Assembly: GCA_021814475.1 (NCBI GenBank)
Contig: JAKAIE010000018.1
Location: 1-43,324 of the forward strand
DNA length: 43,324 nt
Source: Nitrospirota bacterium
GTDB taxonomy: Bacteria > Nitrospirota > Thermodesulfovibrionia > Thermodesulfovibrionales > UBA6898
Reading direction: 5' to 3'
Within the stretch, counting starts at the first letter, position 1; each line of letters starts with the position of its first letter. This document shows, in pieces, positions 17,132-24,097 of the stretch. The translations under genes were made by a program, and so were the position numbers. A model generated the notes under the pieces. The model saw only the letters and a list, made by a program, of their open reading frames with translations. It was not told where the DNA came from and did no database searches.

Positions 17132-17171
17132 AGAAGGGGGTAATGCCTGACTTGAGGCATTACCCCCTTCT
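17132..17171 (+). terminator. Long hairpin between precursor and maturase genes
   Basis: AGAAGGGGGTAATGCCT (17132-17148) pairs over 17 bp without mismatch with AGGCATTACCCCCTTCT (17155-17171) around a 6-nt loop. It is followed by only ATTTTG, a weak T-run. It starts 8 nt after the precursor stop and ends 19 nt before the maturase start. Partial termination or protection of the 5' mRNA would give much more precursor than enzyme, a common arrangement in peptide cassettes. Confidence 0.8.
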
Positions 17172-17190
17172 ATTTTGAAGCCACCCACTC

Positions 17191-18495
17191 ATGCTTTCTC
17201 CCTATCTCAGTATATTTCCCTCTGAAGAGAGGCCCGGCTCCAGGCTCGTCTTCTCCTCGAAAAAGACTTCTGTTGCGGTTCTGACCGATGAAGTTCTTCA
17301 ATTGATAGAATCCGGCACCCTCTCTCCCGAAGACCTTGCGACCCTCACGAAGCTCGGTGTAGCCGTCCCCGACAGGGAGGAAGAAAGACATTCGATGCTC
17401 ACCTATGTCGACGGGCTGAATGCGAGGAACCGCAACCTGAATATCTCGGTGATCATAAACCTGGACTGCAACTTCAGGTGCGTCTACTGCTACGAGGAGG
17501 GGCTGAAGGGGCAGATCTACATGTCCGACGAGACTGTAGGGCAGCTCCTCTCTTTCATAAAGGCCAGGTTCACCCCGGACAAGAATGACCTGAATATCGA
17601 TTTCTACGGCGGAGAGCCGCTGATGTCAAAGGCTGCTATCAGATATATATCCGAGGATCTGAAGTCCTTTACGTCTGAACGGAATGCGGAATACGGGTTC
17701 ACCCTTGTCACTAACGGCTCGCTCTTTACCCGGAAGGCGGCGCAAGAGCTGTCAGAGGTGGGGCTGAAGGCGATAAAGGTGACCCTGGACGGACCCGCCG
17801 AGGTCCATGACAGATACAGGCCTTTCAAGACCGGAACGGGGAGCTTCGAGGCGATCATGAGGAACCTGAAGCAGACCTGCGATATCGTCAAGATAGGCAT
17901 CGGCGGGAATTTCGAAAGAGGGAACTATGAGAAGTTCATTCCACTCCTCGATATCCTCGAAAAAGAAGGCCTCACCCCCGACAGGGTAAGCCAGGTGAAA
18001 TTCAGCCCGGTGATGAGCCGGCCGGCCGGCGATATATCCCCTGCAGACTATACTGACGGCTGCATGTCGATCAACGAGCCGTGGCTTTTCAAGGCAGATC
18101 TCCTGCTGAGGGAAGAGGTGTTGAAGAGAGGATATCAGGTGCCGAGGCATATGCCGATGCCCTGCCATGTCGAGATCGACGACGCCTTTGTCGTGAACGT
18201 CGACGGGGAGATCTACAAATGCCCTACCTTCATCGGAAGGAAGGGCTACGGGATCGGCAATGTGAAGGAGGGCATACGGGATTACCGGGATGTCTACAGG
18301 CTCGACATCTGGAAGAACGAAAAGTGTCTCGACTGCGAATACCTGCCGATCTGCTTCGGCGGCTGCCGTTACATGGCCTTCCTGAGGGACGGCAACCTCG
18401 AAACCATAGACTGCAAGAAACCCTATCTCGACGCAGCTCTCGAGACCCTGATCAGGCAGGACATCAAATACAGGAAGCCCTCCGGGGCGGCATAG
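17191..18495 (+). CDS. Radical SAM/SPASM peptide maturase
   Basis: The 434-residue enzyme should modify the peptide encoded at 17022. The first ~80 residues (SPYLSIFPSEERPGSRLVFS, LGVAVPDREEER) resemble the small winged-helix recognition part (RRE/PqqD-like) common in such enzymes. The radical SAM core starts near 90 with CNFRCVYCYEEG (CxxxCxxC binding the SAM [4Fe-4S] cluster). FYGGEPLM, LVTNGSLF and KVTLDGPAEVHDRYRP follow. The SPASM region has C-x2-C-x5-C-x3-C in CLDCEYLPICFGGC, preceded by GEIYKCPTF and followed by IDCKKPY, enough Cys for two auxiliary clusters. From memory it is closest to the putative geopeptide maturase group. The start has no strong ribosome-binding site, in keeping with lower expression than the precursor. 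The MFS gene follows after 33 nt. Confidence 0.9.
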   Translation: MLSPYLSIFPSEERPGSRLVFSSKKTSVAVLTDEVLQLIESGTLSPEDLATLTKLGVAVPDREEERHSMLTYVDGLNARNRNLNISVIINLDCNFRCVYCYEEGLKGQIYMSDETVGQLLSFIKARFTPDKNDLNIDFYGGEPLMSKAAIRYISEDLKSFTSERNAEYGFTLVTNGSLFTRKAAQELSEVGLKAIKVTLDGPAEVHDRYRPFKTGTGSFEAIMRNLKQTCDIVKIGIGGNFERGNYEKFIPLLDILEKEGLTPDRVSQVKFSPVMSRPAGDISPADYTDGCMSINEPWLFKADLLLREEVLKRGYQVPRHMPMPCHVEIDDAFVVNVDGEIYKCPTFIGRKGYGIGNVKEGIRDYRDVYRLDIWKNEKCLDCEYLPICFGGCRYMAFLRDGNLETIDCKKPYLDAALETLIRQDIKYRKPSGAA

Positions 18496-18528
18496 CTTGG
18501 CGTCTTCCTGCCGAGGGGACATCTGTTC

Positions 18529-19089
18529 ATGAGGAAGATGAGCAACCTCCTAGCCTTCACGATGGTCAACTCCATTTGGGGGGTGGTCTACGGGATGATC
18601 GGTCCCTTCTATGCGATCTACGTGGCGAAGATCAGCGGGGGGCTGGAGAAGGTCGGATTCTCTTTCAGCATCATGATCCTGGTGCAGGCCGCCTCATCCT
18701 ACTATGTAGGCCGCTATTCGGACAGGCTCGGGAGGAGACCCTTCCTCTTTGCCGCCGCCTATATGGACGCCGTCATCCTCTTCTGCTATACCATGGCGGA
18801 CCAGGCCTACCAGATATATATACTTCAGGGGCTGCTCGGCATCACGAACGCGGTGAATATGACGATCAGGGGGTCCCTCCTTGCCGACATTACGCAGGCG
18901 GACAGCAGGGGCCTGGAGATCGGCAGGTTCAACGCCCTGGTGAGCATATTCACCGCAGGCGGATTTACCCTCGGCGGTTTTATGGCGAAAGATTTCGGGC
19001 TGCAATCCATCTTCTACTTCGGTGCCGTCACCATCGCCTGTTCGACCGTCCTGCTTTTCTTTGTCCATGAGCCTGGGGGGGCGGATTGA
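18529..19089 (+). CDS. Half-size MFS transporter (six transmembrane helices)
   Basis: The 186-residue product corresponds to only the N-terminal half of a major facilitator protein. Six hydrophobic helices can be counted (about residues 8-30, 42-63, 70-90, 97-118, 135-155 and 160-180). The family motif A lies between helices 2 and 3 as GRYSDRLGRRP. It ends with VHEPGGAD and TGA. The next ~100 bases hold a promoter and no continuation in any frame, so a simple frameshift or fresh nonsense mutation does not explain the missing half. In the cassette it would be the natural exporter of the modified peptide, possibly working as a dimer. A degenerate remnant is the alternative. It is probably translated from the maturase transcript. 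Confidence 0.72.
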   Translation: MRKMSNLLAFTMVNSIWGVVYGMIGPFYAIYVAKISGGLEKVGFSFSIMILVQAASSYYVGRYSDRLGRRPFLFAAAYMDAVILFCYTMADQAYQIYILQGLLGITNAVNMTIRGSLLADITQADSRGLEIGRFNALVSIFTAGGFTLGGFMAKDFGLQSIFYFGAVTIACSTVLLFFVHEPGGAD

Positions 19090-19114
19090 GGTTTTTCCCT
19101 GTTGTCTATATAAT
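19086..19114 (+). promoter_or_regulatory. Predicted promoter for binding protein and kinase genes
   Basis: TTGAGG (19086-19091) and TATAAT (19109-19114) are 17 bp apart, the first overlapping the stop of the MFS gene. It suggests that the next two genes form a separate transcript from the peptide cassette. Confidence 0.6.
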
Positions 19115-19185
19115 CTATGAATCTTATTGCAAAATCTTGATTGACATGGGGGTGGAGGGTTGAATCCGTTTGCCGGAGGGGAAGG

Positions 19186-20067
19186 GTGAGAAAGGTCAGC
19201 AGTGTGCGCCTGCTCCTTGCCGCTTTCGTTCTCTTTCTCCTGGGTGCATCGCCATCCGAACCTGCGGATGTTATCGTTGTCGGAGATATGCGGCTGGCCC
19301 CTGTCGATCATATTGTGTCAGGCATCAGGGAGGCCCTGGACGTGAAGTTGAAGGTGTTCGCGCCGTTGGACGTGAAAGACAGGCTGAGCAGTATCGCCTC
19401 GAGGGAGGATGCGAAGGTGGTCGTTGCCCTCGGGAGGGATGCGCTTGAGGAGGCCCTCCGGCTTCCACAGTCGGTTGCGGTCGTATACGACCTCGTCGTG
19501 AGCCCGCCGGCGGTGAAAAGGCTGAATATGACGGGGCATTATATGGCGACCCCGGTCAGGGAGTATGTCTCGATCATACGCAGGTACCTGCCTCTGATAA
19601 GGCACATTGCGGTCGTCGGGAGTTCTGAGTTGATGAGGACCCTGGAGACCTCCGGTGATCCGATGGTGTCGCCTCACAGGGTGAAGAACGCCTTTGAACT
19701 GGTCGAAACCGTGAAGCAGCTCGATTCCGCTGATGCCATATTGCTGCTTCCGGATGTCTCGTTCCTGACCGCCTCTGCCCTGGAGGAGGTGTACCTGTAT
19801 TCCTTCCGGAGGGGTATTCCCGTGCTCGGCATCTCTGAAAAGAACGTGCGGCAGGGAGCCCTCTTTGCCCTCGTCTTCGATCCCGTATACGTCGGAGCGA
19901 ACCTGGAAAACGAGGTTTCTCTGGCGATCCACGGAGAGGACATCGGTAGGATACCCCCTTCGCCTTCACAGAAATTCGAACTCTACATCAATCTGAATAC
20001 CGCTGAAAAGATGAATATTGCCATGCCCGGAGAGCTTGTCAGGAAGGCGAAAAAGGTCTTCCATTGA
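19186..20067 (+). CDS. Periplasmic ABC-type substrate-binding protein
   Basis: The 293-residue product starts with a signal peptide (VRKVSSVRLLLAAFVLFLLG, cleaved around residue 23-26) and then a two-lobed periplasmic binding fold of the ABC_sub_bind (DUF534) kind. It has a KVVVALGRDALEEALR strand-helix, VAVVYDLVVSP, HIAVVGSSEL, AILLLPDVSFLTASALEEVY and the hinge-side IPVLGISEKNVRQGAL. The GTG at 19186 is chosen because CGGAGGGGA lies just before it; a TTG at 19141 in frame would put charged residues ahead of the signal. No permease or ATPase gene is present, and the next gene is a sensor kinase. It may therefore act as a sensory binding protein that presents a ligand to the kinase, not as part of a transporter. 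Confidence 0.78.
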   Translation: MRKVSSVRLLLAAFVLFLLGASPSEPADVIVVGDMRLAPVDHIVSGIREALDVKLKVFAPLDVKDRLSSIASREDAKVVVALGRDALEEALRLPQSVAVVYDLVVSPPAVKRLNMTGHYMATPVREYVSIIRRYLPLIRHIAVVGSSELMRTLETSGDPMVSPHRVKNAFELVETVKQLDSADAILLLPDVSFLTASALEEVYLYSFRRGIPVLGISEKNVRQGALFALVFDPVYVGANLENEVSLAIHGEDIGRIPPSPSQKFELYINLNTAEKMNIAMPGELVRKAKKVFH

Positions 20068-20103
20068 GATTTATGATACCGGGAAGACAGAAGGACAGGA
20101 TGC

Positions 20104-22338
20104 GTGTACCGGGCGAAGGGCATGCCGGGGAGTAATGGCGTGAGGATAACGTTCAGGAAGAAGGCACTTCTGATTATCCTGCCGATGCTCTGCGTGGCGT
20201 CGATGGTCTATACCTATGATGCGATAAGGACCGAGAAGGAGATCGTGCGCAGTGAAATCATCAAGAGGGCCGAGGCGATCACCAGCCTGGCGACGAGGAC
20301 CGGGGAACTGCCGATCCTCTCGGGCAGCGGGGAATTTCTCAAAAACGCGGTCGCGCCCCTGAGCGAAAATCCGGAGGTGGTTTCTGTCGCCTTCTTCGAT
20401 GCCGGCATGCACGAACTCATCCGTGAAGGAAGGCCGATTCCCGGTCCGCTTCCTCTCCTGTCGGCCGGCAACCCCATCTCGATGACCGATGCAAAGGATA
20501 TGTTCATCTTCTATGCGCCGATATTTGCGGTACGACAGAGTGATGCCATCGGCATCTTTCATGAGGGGTCGGGGGCAAGCCCGGTCAGGGAGCATATAGG
20601 CTGGGTGCAGTTAGGCTTCTCCAAGGGCATTATGAACGACGCGGTAGGCAAGGTCGTCTCGAGAGGCATTTTGCTTGCAGTCGTATTCACCGGCGGCATC
20701 AGCCTCGCGGTCTTTTTTCTGATCACCGTGACGACGAGACCCCTCATGGTTCTTTTTCAGGCGGTGAAGAAACTGGAAAAGGGAGAATACCCCGAAATAA
20801 AGCATATCTCTTCCACGGATGAAATAGGGGAGCTTGCGGTGGCCTTCGACAGGATGAGTACGGCGATCAAGGAGAGGGAGTCCGAGCTCGTCGCGTCCGA
20901 AAACAGGCTGAGAGAACTCTTCGAGCGCGTTGAACACGCGATCTTCAGGCTCGACGCGGGCGGCGCCATCATAGATGCGAACTCGAGGTTCCGCGACCTC
21001 TTCGGTGAAGCAGGGTCGTTTAGCGATGTGGTGGGCGGTGAGAAGGAGGTCCTGAACTGCTTTCAGGCGGCCTCCTCAGGCGGTGCGGCGCATCTGGAGA
21101 AGAGGACAAACGGGAAGGACGGGGAGCTCGTCATATCGCTCTCTCTCTACCCTGTCATCGGGCAGGGCGGAGAAATCGTGGGATATGACGGATATATCAT
21201 GGATATAACAGAGAAGAAGACGATGGAAGAAGGGCTGCTCCGTTCCCAGAAACTGGAAGCGGTCGGCACCCTTGCCGGCGGAATGGCGCATGATTTCAAT
21301 AATGTCCTGACCGCGATCCTGGGCTATTCCGAGCTGATGCTCGAAGAGATAAAAGAGGGGGAGCATTTTTACAGGGCGGTATCGACTATCAACAGTGCGG
21401 CGAAGCGGGGGGCTGACCTGTCCATGAAGATACTCAGTGTCACCCGGAAAGAGAAACTGTTGATAAGGCCCATCGACATGAATGAGATCGTGAAGAACTC
21501 AATCGAATTACTTCACAGAAGCATTCCAAAGGATATCCAGATTGTCACGGCGCTCGGTCCGGATATCCCCATGGCGATGGCGGACCCCTCCCAGATGCAG
21601 CAGGTGGTCCTGAACCTGGCGATCAACGCCCGGGACGCGATGAGCGGGGGTGGAAGGTTGACCATAGGCACGGAACTGGCGCAGGATTATGTGAGGCTGT
21701 CTGTTTCGGACACAGGCACCGGCATGTCGGGAGCCACGCGCAGCAGGATATTCGATCCCTTTTTTACGACAAAGGAGGCCGGCAAAGGCACCGGTCTCGG
21801 TCTCTATATAGTGCATTCGATCGTCGCCAACCACGGGGGGCATATCAACCTGTACAGCGAGCAGGGGAGCGGCACGGTGTTTAATGTGTACGTGCCCGTT
21901 GCAAGGGGTGAAGCCCCTGAAGAGGCTGCCGAGCCCGGGGAACTCGGAGGCCAGGAAACGATCCTCATGATAGATGACGAGACCACGGTGAGAGAAATGA
22001 CCAGGGACATGCTGTCCCGGCTCGGCTACGAGGTGCTGCTGGCCGGGGGAGGGACGGAGGGACTCCGCATATTCAGGGAAAAGAAGGCGGATATATCCCT
22101 GATCATCCTCGATATGGTGATGCCGGAAATGGGAGGAAAGGACGTCTTTCGGCTCCTGAAGGAGATAAACCCCGCGGTCAAGGTGCTGATCTGTTCCGGG
22201 TTCAGCCAGGAAGGGTTTGAGGGCATAGAAAATCTTTTGGCGCAGGGTGCCGACGGATTCATACAGAAACCCTTCAGCTGCCACGATATCGCATCGGCGA
22301 TGAGAAAGGCCCTGTCCGGAAAACGTCCGGTGCCCTGA
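20104..22338 (+). CDS. Hybrid sensor histidine kinase (HAMP-PAS-HisKA-HATPase-receiver)
   Basis: This is a 744-residue membrane kinase. A transmembrane helix near 20-38 (LLIILPMLCVASMVYTYDA) and another near 190-212 enclose a periplasmic sensor of about 150 residues. A HAMP region with TRPLMVLFQAVKKLEKGEYP follows. A PAS domain (about 255-370) comes next, then HisKA with the phospho-acceptor H-box GGMAHDFNNVL. The HATPase has the N-box NLAINARDAM, DTGTGM and GKGTGLGLYIV. A C-terminal receiver carries the phospho-Asp in LIILDMVMPEMGG. No output regulator is next to it, so the signal probably leaves through a phosphotransfer partner elsewhere. Starts at 20104 and 20140 (both GTG) are possible; each has a purine-rich ribosome-binding site. 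It is likely coupled to the binding protein 36 nt upstream. Confidence 0.88.
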   Translation: MYRAKGMPGSNGVRITFRKKALLIILPMLCVASMVYTYDAIRTEKEIVRSEIIKRAEAITSLATRTGELPILSGSGEFLKNAVAPLSENPEVVSVAFFDAGMHELIREGRPIPGPLPLLSAGNPISMTDAKDMFIFYAPIFAVRQSDAIGIFHEGSGASPVREHIGWVQLGFSKGIMNDAVGKVVSRGILLAVVFTGGISLAVFFLITVTTRPLMVLFQAVKKLEKGEYPEIKHISSTDEIGELAVAFDRMSTAIKERESELVASENRLRELFERVEHAIFRLDAGGAIIDANSRFRDLFGEAGSFSDVVGGEKEVLNCFQAASSGGAAHLEKRTNGKDGELVISLSLYPVIGQGGEIVGYDGYIMDITEKKTMEEGLLRSQKLEAVGTLAGGMAHDFNNVLTAILGYSELMLEEIKEGEHFYRAVSTINSAAKRGADLSMKILSVTRKEKLLIRPIDMNEIVKNSIELLHRSIPKDIQIVTALGPDIPMAMADPSQMQQVVLNLAINARDAMSGGGRLTIGTELAQDYVRLSVSDTGTGMSGATRSRIFDPFFTTKEAGKGTGLGLYIVHSIVANHGGHINLYSEQGSGTVFNVYVPVARGEAPEEAAEPGELGGQETILMIDDETTVREMTRDMLSRLGYEVLLAGGGTEGLRIFREKKADISLIILDMVMPEMGGKDVFRLLKEINPAVKVLICSGFSQEGFEGIENLLAQGADGFIQKPFSCHDIASAMRKALSGKRPVP

Positions 22339-22367
22339 TCCGGCCTTGACACGGCAACGAGCCGCTC

Positions 22368-22397
22368 TTGACACGGCCGGCGGATTCGTGATATAAC
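22368..22397 (+). promoter_or_regulatory. Predicted promoter of the 12-haem cytochrome, with direct repeat
   Basis: TTGACA (22368-22373) and TATAAC (22392-22397) are 18 bp apart. CTTGACACGGC occurs twice, at 22345-22355 and 22367-22377, exactly 22 bp apart (two helical turns). The second copy contains the -35 element. The repeat may be a regulator-binding pair. Confidence 0.6.
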
Positions 22398-22458
22398 CTT
22401 GTCCGAATGTCCGCACCCTGAAGAAGCTGTTCAGTAAATCATAATATAAGGAGGTCGT

Positions 22459-23331
22459 ATGAAGAGAGAAAGTTCCAAGGTTTTGTACCAGGTCTGTCTC
22501 ATCGTTTTCGCCCTTGTCCTCGGCGGCGCAGTGGCATTTGCAGCTCCCCAGGATGCGAAGTCGGCTCAGCCGGCCCTTGGCAGCGACGACTGTGTCAAGT
22601 GCCACGCCGGACCGCCTGCAGACATCGCCGCCAACGGAGGCAAGCACAAGAAGGTGGCATGCCAGGACTGCCATGTCGGCCATCCGCCCTCGGTCCCTGC
22701 CAAGAGCATCATTCCGAAGTGCAGCAAATGTCATGTCGGCAAGCCCCATTTCGAACTCCAGGGATGTCTGGGGTGTCACACGAATCCGCATACCCCGAAG
22801 AAAATCACGATCGGTCCGAATCTCACCGATCCCTGTCTGACCTGCCATACAAAGCAGATCGAGCAGCTCAGGGAGAATAAAACAAAACATTCCAGGCTCT
22901 TCTGTTCGACCTGCCACAGCAACACTCATCCGAACAAGCCCGAGTGCTTCAAGTGCCATAAGGGCCACACGCCTGATATGGTGATGGCGGACTGCAGGAG
23001 CTGTCATAAGGCCCATGCGCCGAAGCCGGTGACCTATGAAGATGTGCCGGCAAAGTTCTGCGCAGGCTGCCACAAGCAGGTCTACGATACGCTGATCGCA
23101 AGCAAGAGCAAGCACAGTCAGTTTGCCTGCTCGTTCTGCCATCAGTCAAAGCACAAGATGATTCCCAAGTGCCAGGACTGCCACGGGGAGAAGCATCCCG
23201 CCGGCATCATGGCGAAGTTCAACAAGTGCGGCGACTGCCATTATATCGCCCACGATCTGAACAACTGGTCACACCTGAAGAAGAGCGAGGAGAAGGAGCC
23301 CTCTGCTCGCAAGGGCGGAAAGAAGAAGTAA
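22459..23331 (+). CDS. Periplasmic multihaem (12-haem) c-type cytochrome
   Basis: The 290-residue protein has a signal peptide (about 1-29, ending GAVAFA). Twelve CxxCH motifs follow: CVKCH, CQDCH, CSKCH, CLGCH, CLTCH, CSTCH, CFKCH, CRSCH, CAGCH, CSFCH, CQDCH and CGDCH. That is one haem per about 21 residues, with many additional His for distal ligation. The later part pairs motifs with KSKHSQFAC and KTKHSRLFC, a partial internal repeat. The C-terminus is Lys-rich (ARKGGKKK). Such proteins carry electrons between the inner membrane quinone pool and periplasmic or extracellular acceptors. AAGGAGG lies 6 nt before the ATG, and a strong terminator follows, so it is monocistronic. Cytochromes of this density are typical of dissimilatory anaerobes. 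Confidence 0.93.
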   Translation: MKRESSKVLYQVCLIVFALVLGGAVAFAAPQDAKSAQPALGSDDCVKCHAGPPADIAANGGKHKKVACQDCHVGHPPSVPAKSIIPKCSKCHVGKPHFELQGCLGCHTNPHTPKKITIGPNLTDPCLTCHTKQIEQLRENKTKHSRLFCSTCHSNTHPNKPECFKCHKGHTPDMVMADCRSCHKAHAPKPVTYEDVPAKFCAGCHKQVYDTLIASKSKHSQFACSFCHQSKHKMIPKCQDCHGEKHPAGIMAKFNKCGDCHYIAHDLNNWSHLKKSEEKEPSARKGGKKK

Positions 23332-23354
23332 GCGGCATTCCATAACGGAACGCG

Positions 23355-23388
23355 AAAAGGCCCGGTCGATCGACCGGGCCTTTTTTTT
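23355..23388 (+). terminator. Strong intrinsic terminator after the cytochrome
   Basis: AAGGCCCGGTCGA pairs with TCGACCGGGCCTT as a near-continuous palindrome, followed by eight T. It is a textbook intrinsic terminator 24 nt past the cytochrome stop. Confidence 0.92.
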
Positions 23389-23549
23389 GGTGCGCAGGGG
23401 CAAGCACCATGACTCCGCGCCGCATACCCTGTCATTTTCACCGGCCCGGAGATGCGCCGAAGATAACAGGGCTCTGTTCACGACAAGAAAATTCTCAAAC
23501 CCGTCTCTCCATATATAGTGGTTGTGCCTCAGCTGGCAGCTATATATAG

Positions 23550-23575
23550 AAAGGTGGCGCTCCCGCCTTTTTTTT
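23550..23575 (+). terminator. Second intrinsic terminator upstream of the dcw promoter
   Basis: AAGGTGG (23551-23557) pairs with CCGCCTT (23563-23569) around CGCTC, with one G-U pair, followed by a T-run. It comes 160 bp after the cytochrome terminator and just before the mraZ promoter, insulating the division operon. Just upstream is a TATATAG...CTATATA inverted repeat (about 23512-23549). No gene is visible in 23390-23577. Confidence 0.7.
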
Positions 23576-23577
23576 GC

Positions 23578-23606
23578 TTGACTCTAAATCCAATCTCCTT
23601 TATATT
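23578..23606 (+). promoter_or_regulatory. Promoter of the division and cell wall (dcw) cluster
   Basis: TTGACT (23578-23583) and TATATT (23601-23606) are separated by exactly 17 bp. Transcription should start near 23613, inside the MraZ boxes. All seventeen genes to ftsZ are then on the same strand with gaps of at most 27 nt, consistent with one long transcript, although internal promoters are possible. Confidence 0.85.
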
Positions 23607-23609
23607 TAA

Positions 23610-23639
23610 GTGGTAAATTGTGGTAGAAAGTGGAGGAGA
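23610..23639 (+). promoter_or_regulatory. MraZ operator: three 10-bp-spaced GTGG boxes
   Basis: GTGGTAAATT, GTGGTAGAAA and GTGGAGGAGA stand head to tail at 23610, 23620 and 23630. MraZ binds arrays of such short repeats with 10-bp spacing (TGGG-type in Escherichia coli, AAAGTGG-type in mycoplasmas) at its own promoter. Here the array covers the predicted transcription start, and the third box contains the ribosome-binding site of mraZ, so binding should repress the cluster. Confidence 0.85.
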
Positions 23640-23640
23640 C

Positions 23641-24093
23641 GTGCCAGCTTTCTCTGGAAAATATTATTATACACTCGACCCAAAGGGGCGACTTATCATA
23701 CCGGCTCCTTTCAGAGAGATAATTTCATCTAATTATAATCATAAACTCTACCTTGTCAACGCGGCGTTTGATACCTGCCTGCATCTGTATCCCCAGGAGG
23801 AGTGGCAGAAGCTCGAAGATAAGGTCCGTCAGTTGCCGGCCAGTGACGATGCGGTCAAGTACTTCAAGCGCCGGGTCGTTGCCTCGGCGCAGGAAGTCGA
23901 ACTCGACAAGCAGGGCAGGATTCTTGTCCCTGCATCTCTCCGCGAGGACGCCCGCCTGAATTCCGATATCGCCATCGTCGGCCAGATAGACCGCATAGAC
24001 CTGTGGGACAGGAAAGAGTGGGACCTGGTGACCGATCCTTCGAAGGTCGACAAGAGGGCGGTAGAAGCAAAATTGACGGAATTCGGGCTGTAG
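23641..24093 (+). CDS. mraZ: Transcriptional regulator MraZ
   Basis: MraZ is a ring-forming SpoVT/AbrB-fold DNA-binding protein that autoregulates the dcw cluster. The 150-residue product has the two tandem domains: FSGKYYYTLDPKGRLIIPAPFRE (residues 4-26, cited in parts: TLDPKGRLIIPA) and VELDKQGRILVPASLRE in the second half. Each carries the conserved DxxGR. I place the start at GTG 23641 because it gives the usual short N-terminus. The alternative GTG at 23620 lies inside the operator, only a few bases past the predicted transcription start. GGAGGA lies 4 nt upstream and is part of operator box 3. Confidence 0.93.
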   Translation: MPAFSGKYYYTLDPKGRLIIPAPFREIISSNYNHKLYLVNAAFDTCLHLYPQEEWQKLEDKVRQLPASDDAVKYFKRRVVASAQEVELDKQGRILVPASLREDARLNSDIAIVGQIDRIDLWDRKEWDLVTDPSKVDKRAVEAKLTEFGL

Positions 24094-24097
24094 CAGT

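Noticed and set aside
19087-19185. Frameshift or nonsense mutation explaining the short MFS gene
   Set aside because: No frame after 19089 continues with membrane helices; the DNA is a promoter and the start of the next gene.
21508-23142. 544-residue open frame on the minus strand
   Set aside because: It spans the antisense of the kinase end and most of the cytochrome gene, both of which have clear domain motifs, and shows no family signature.
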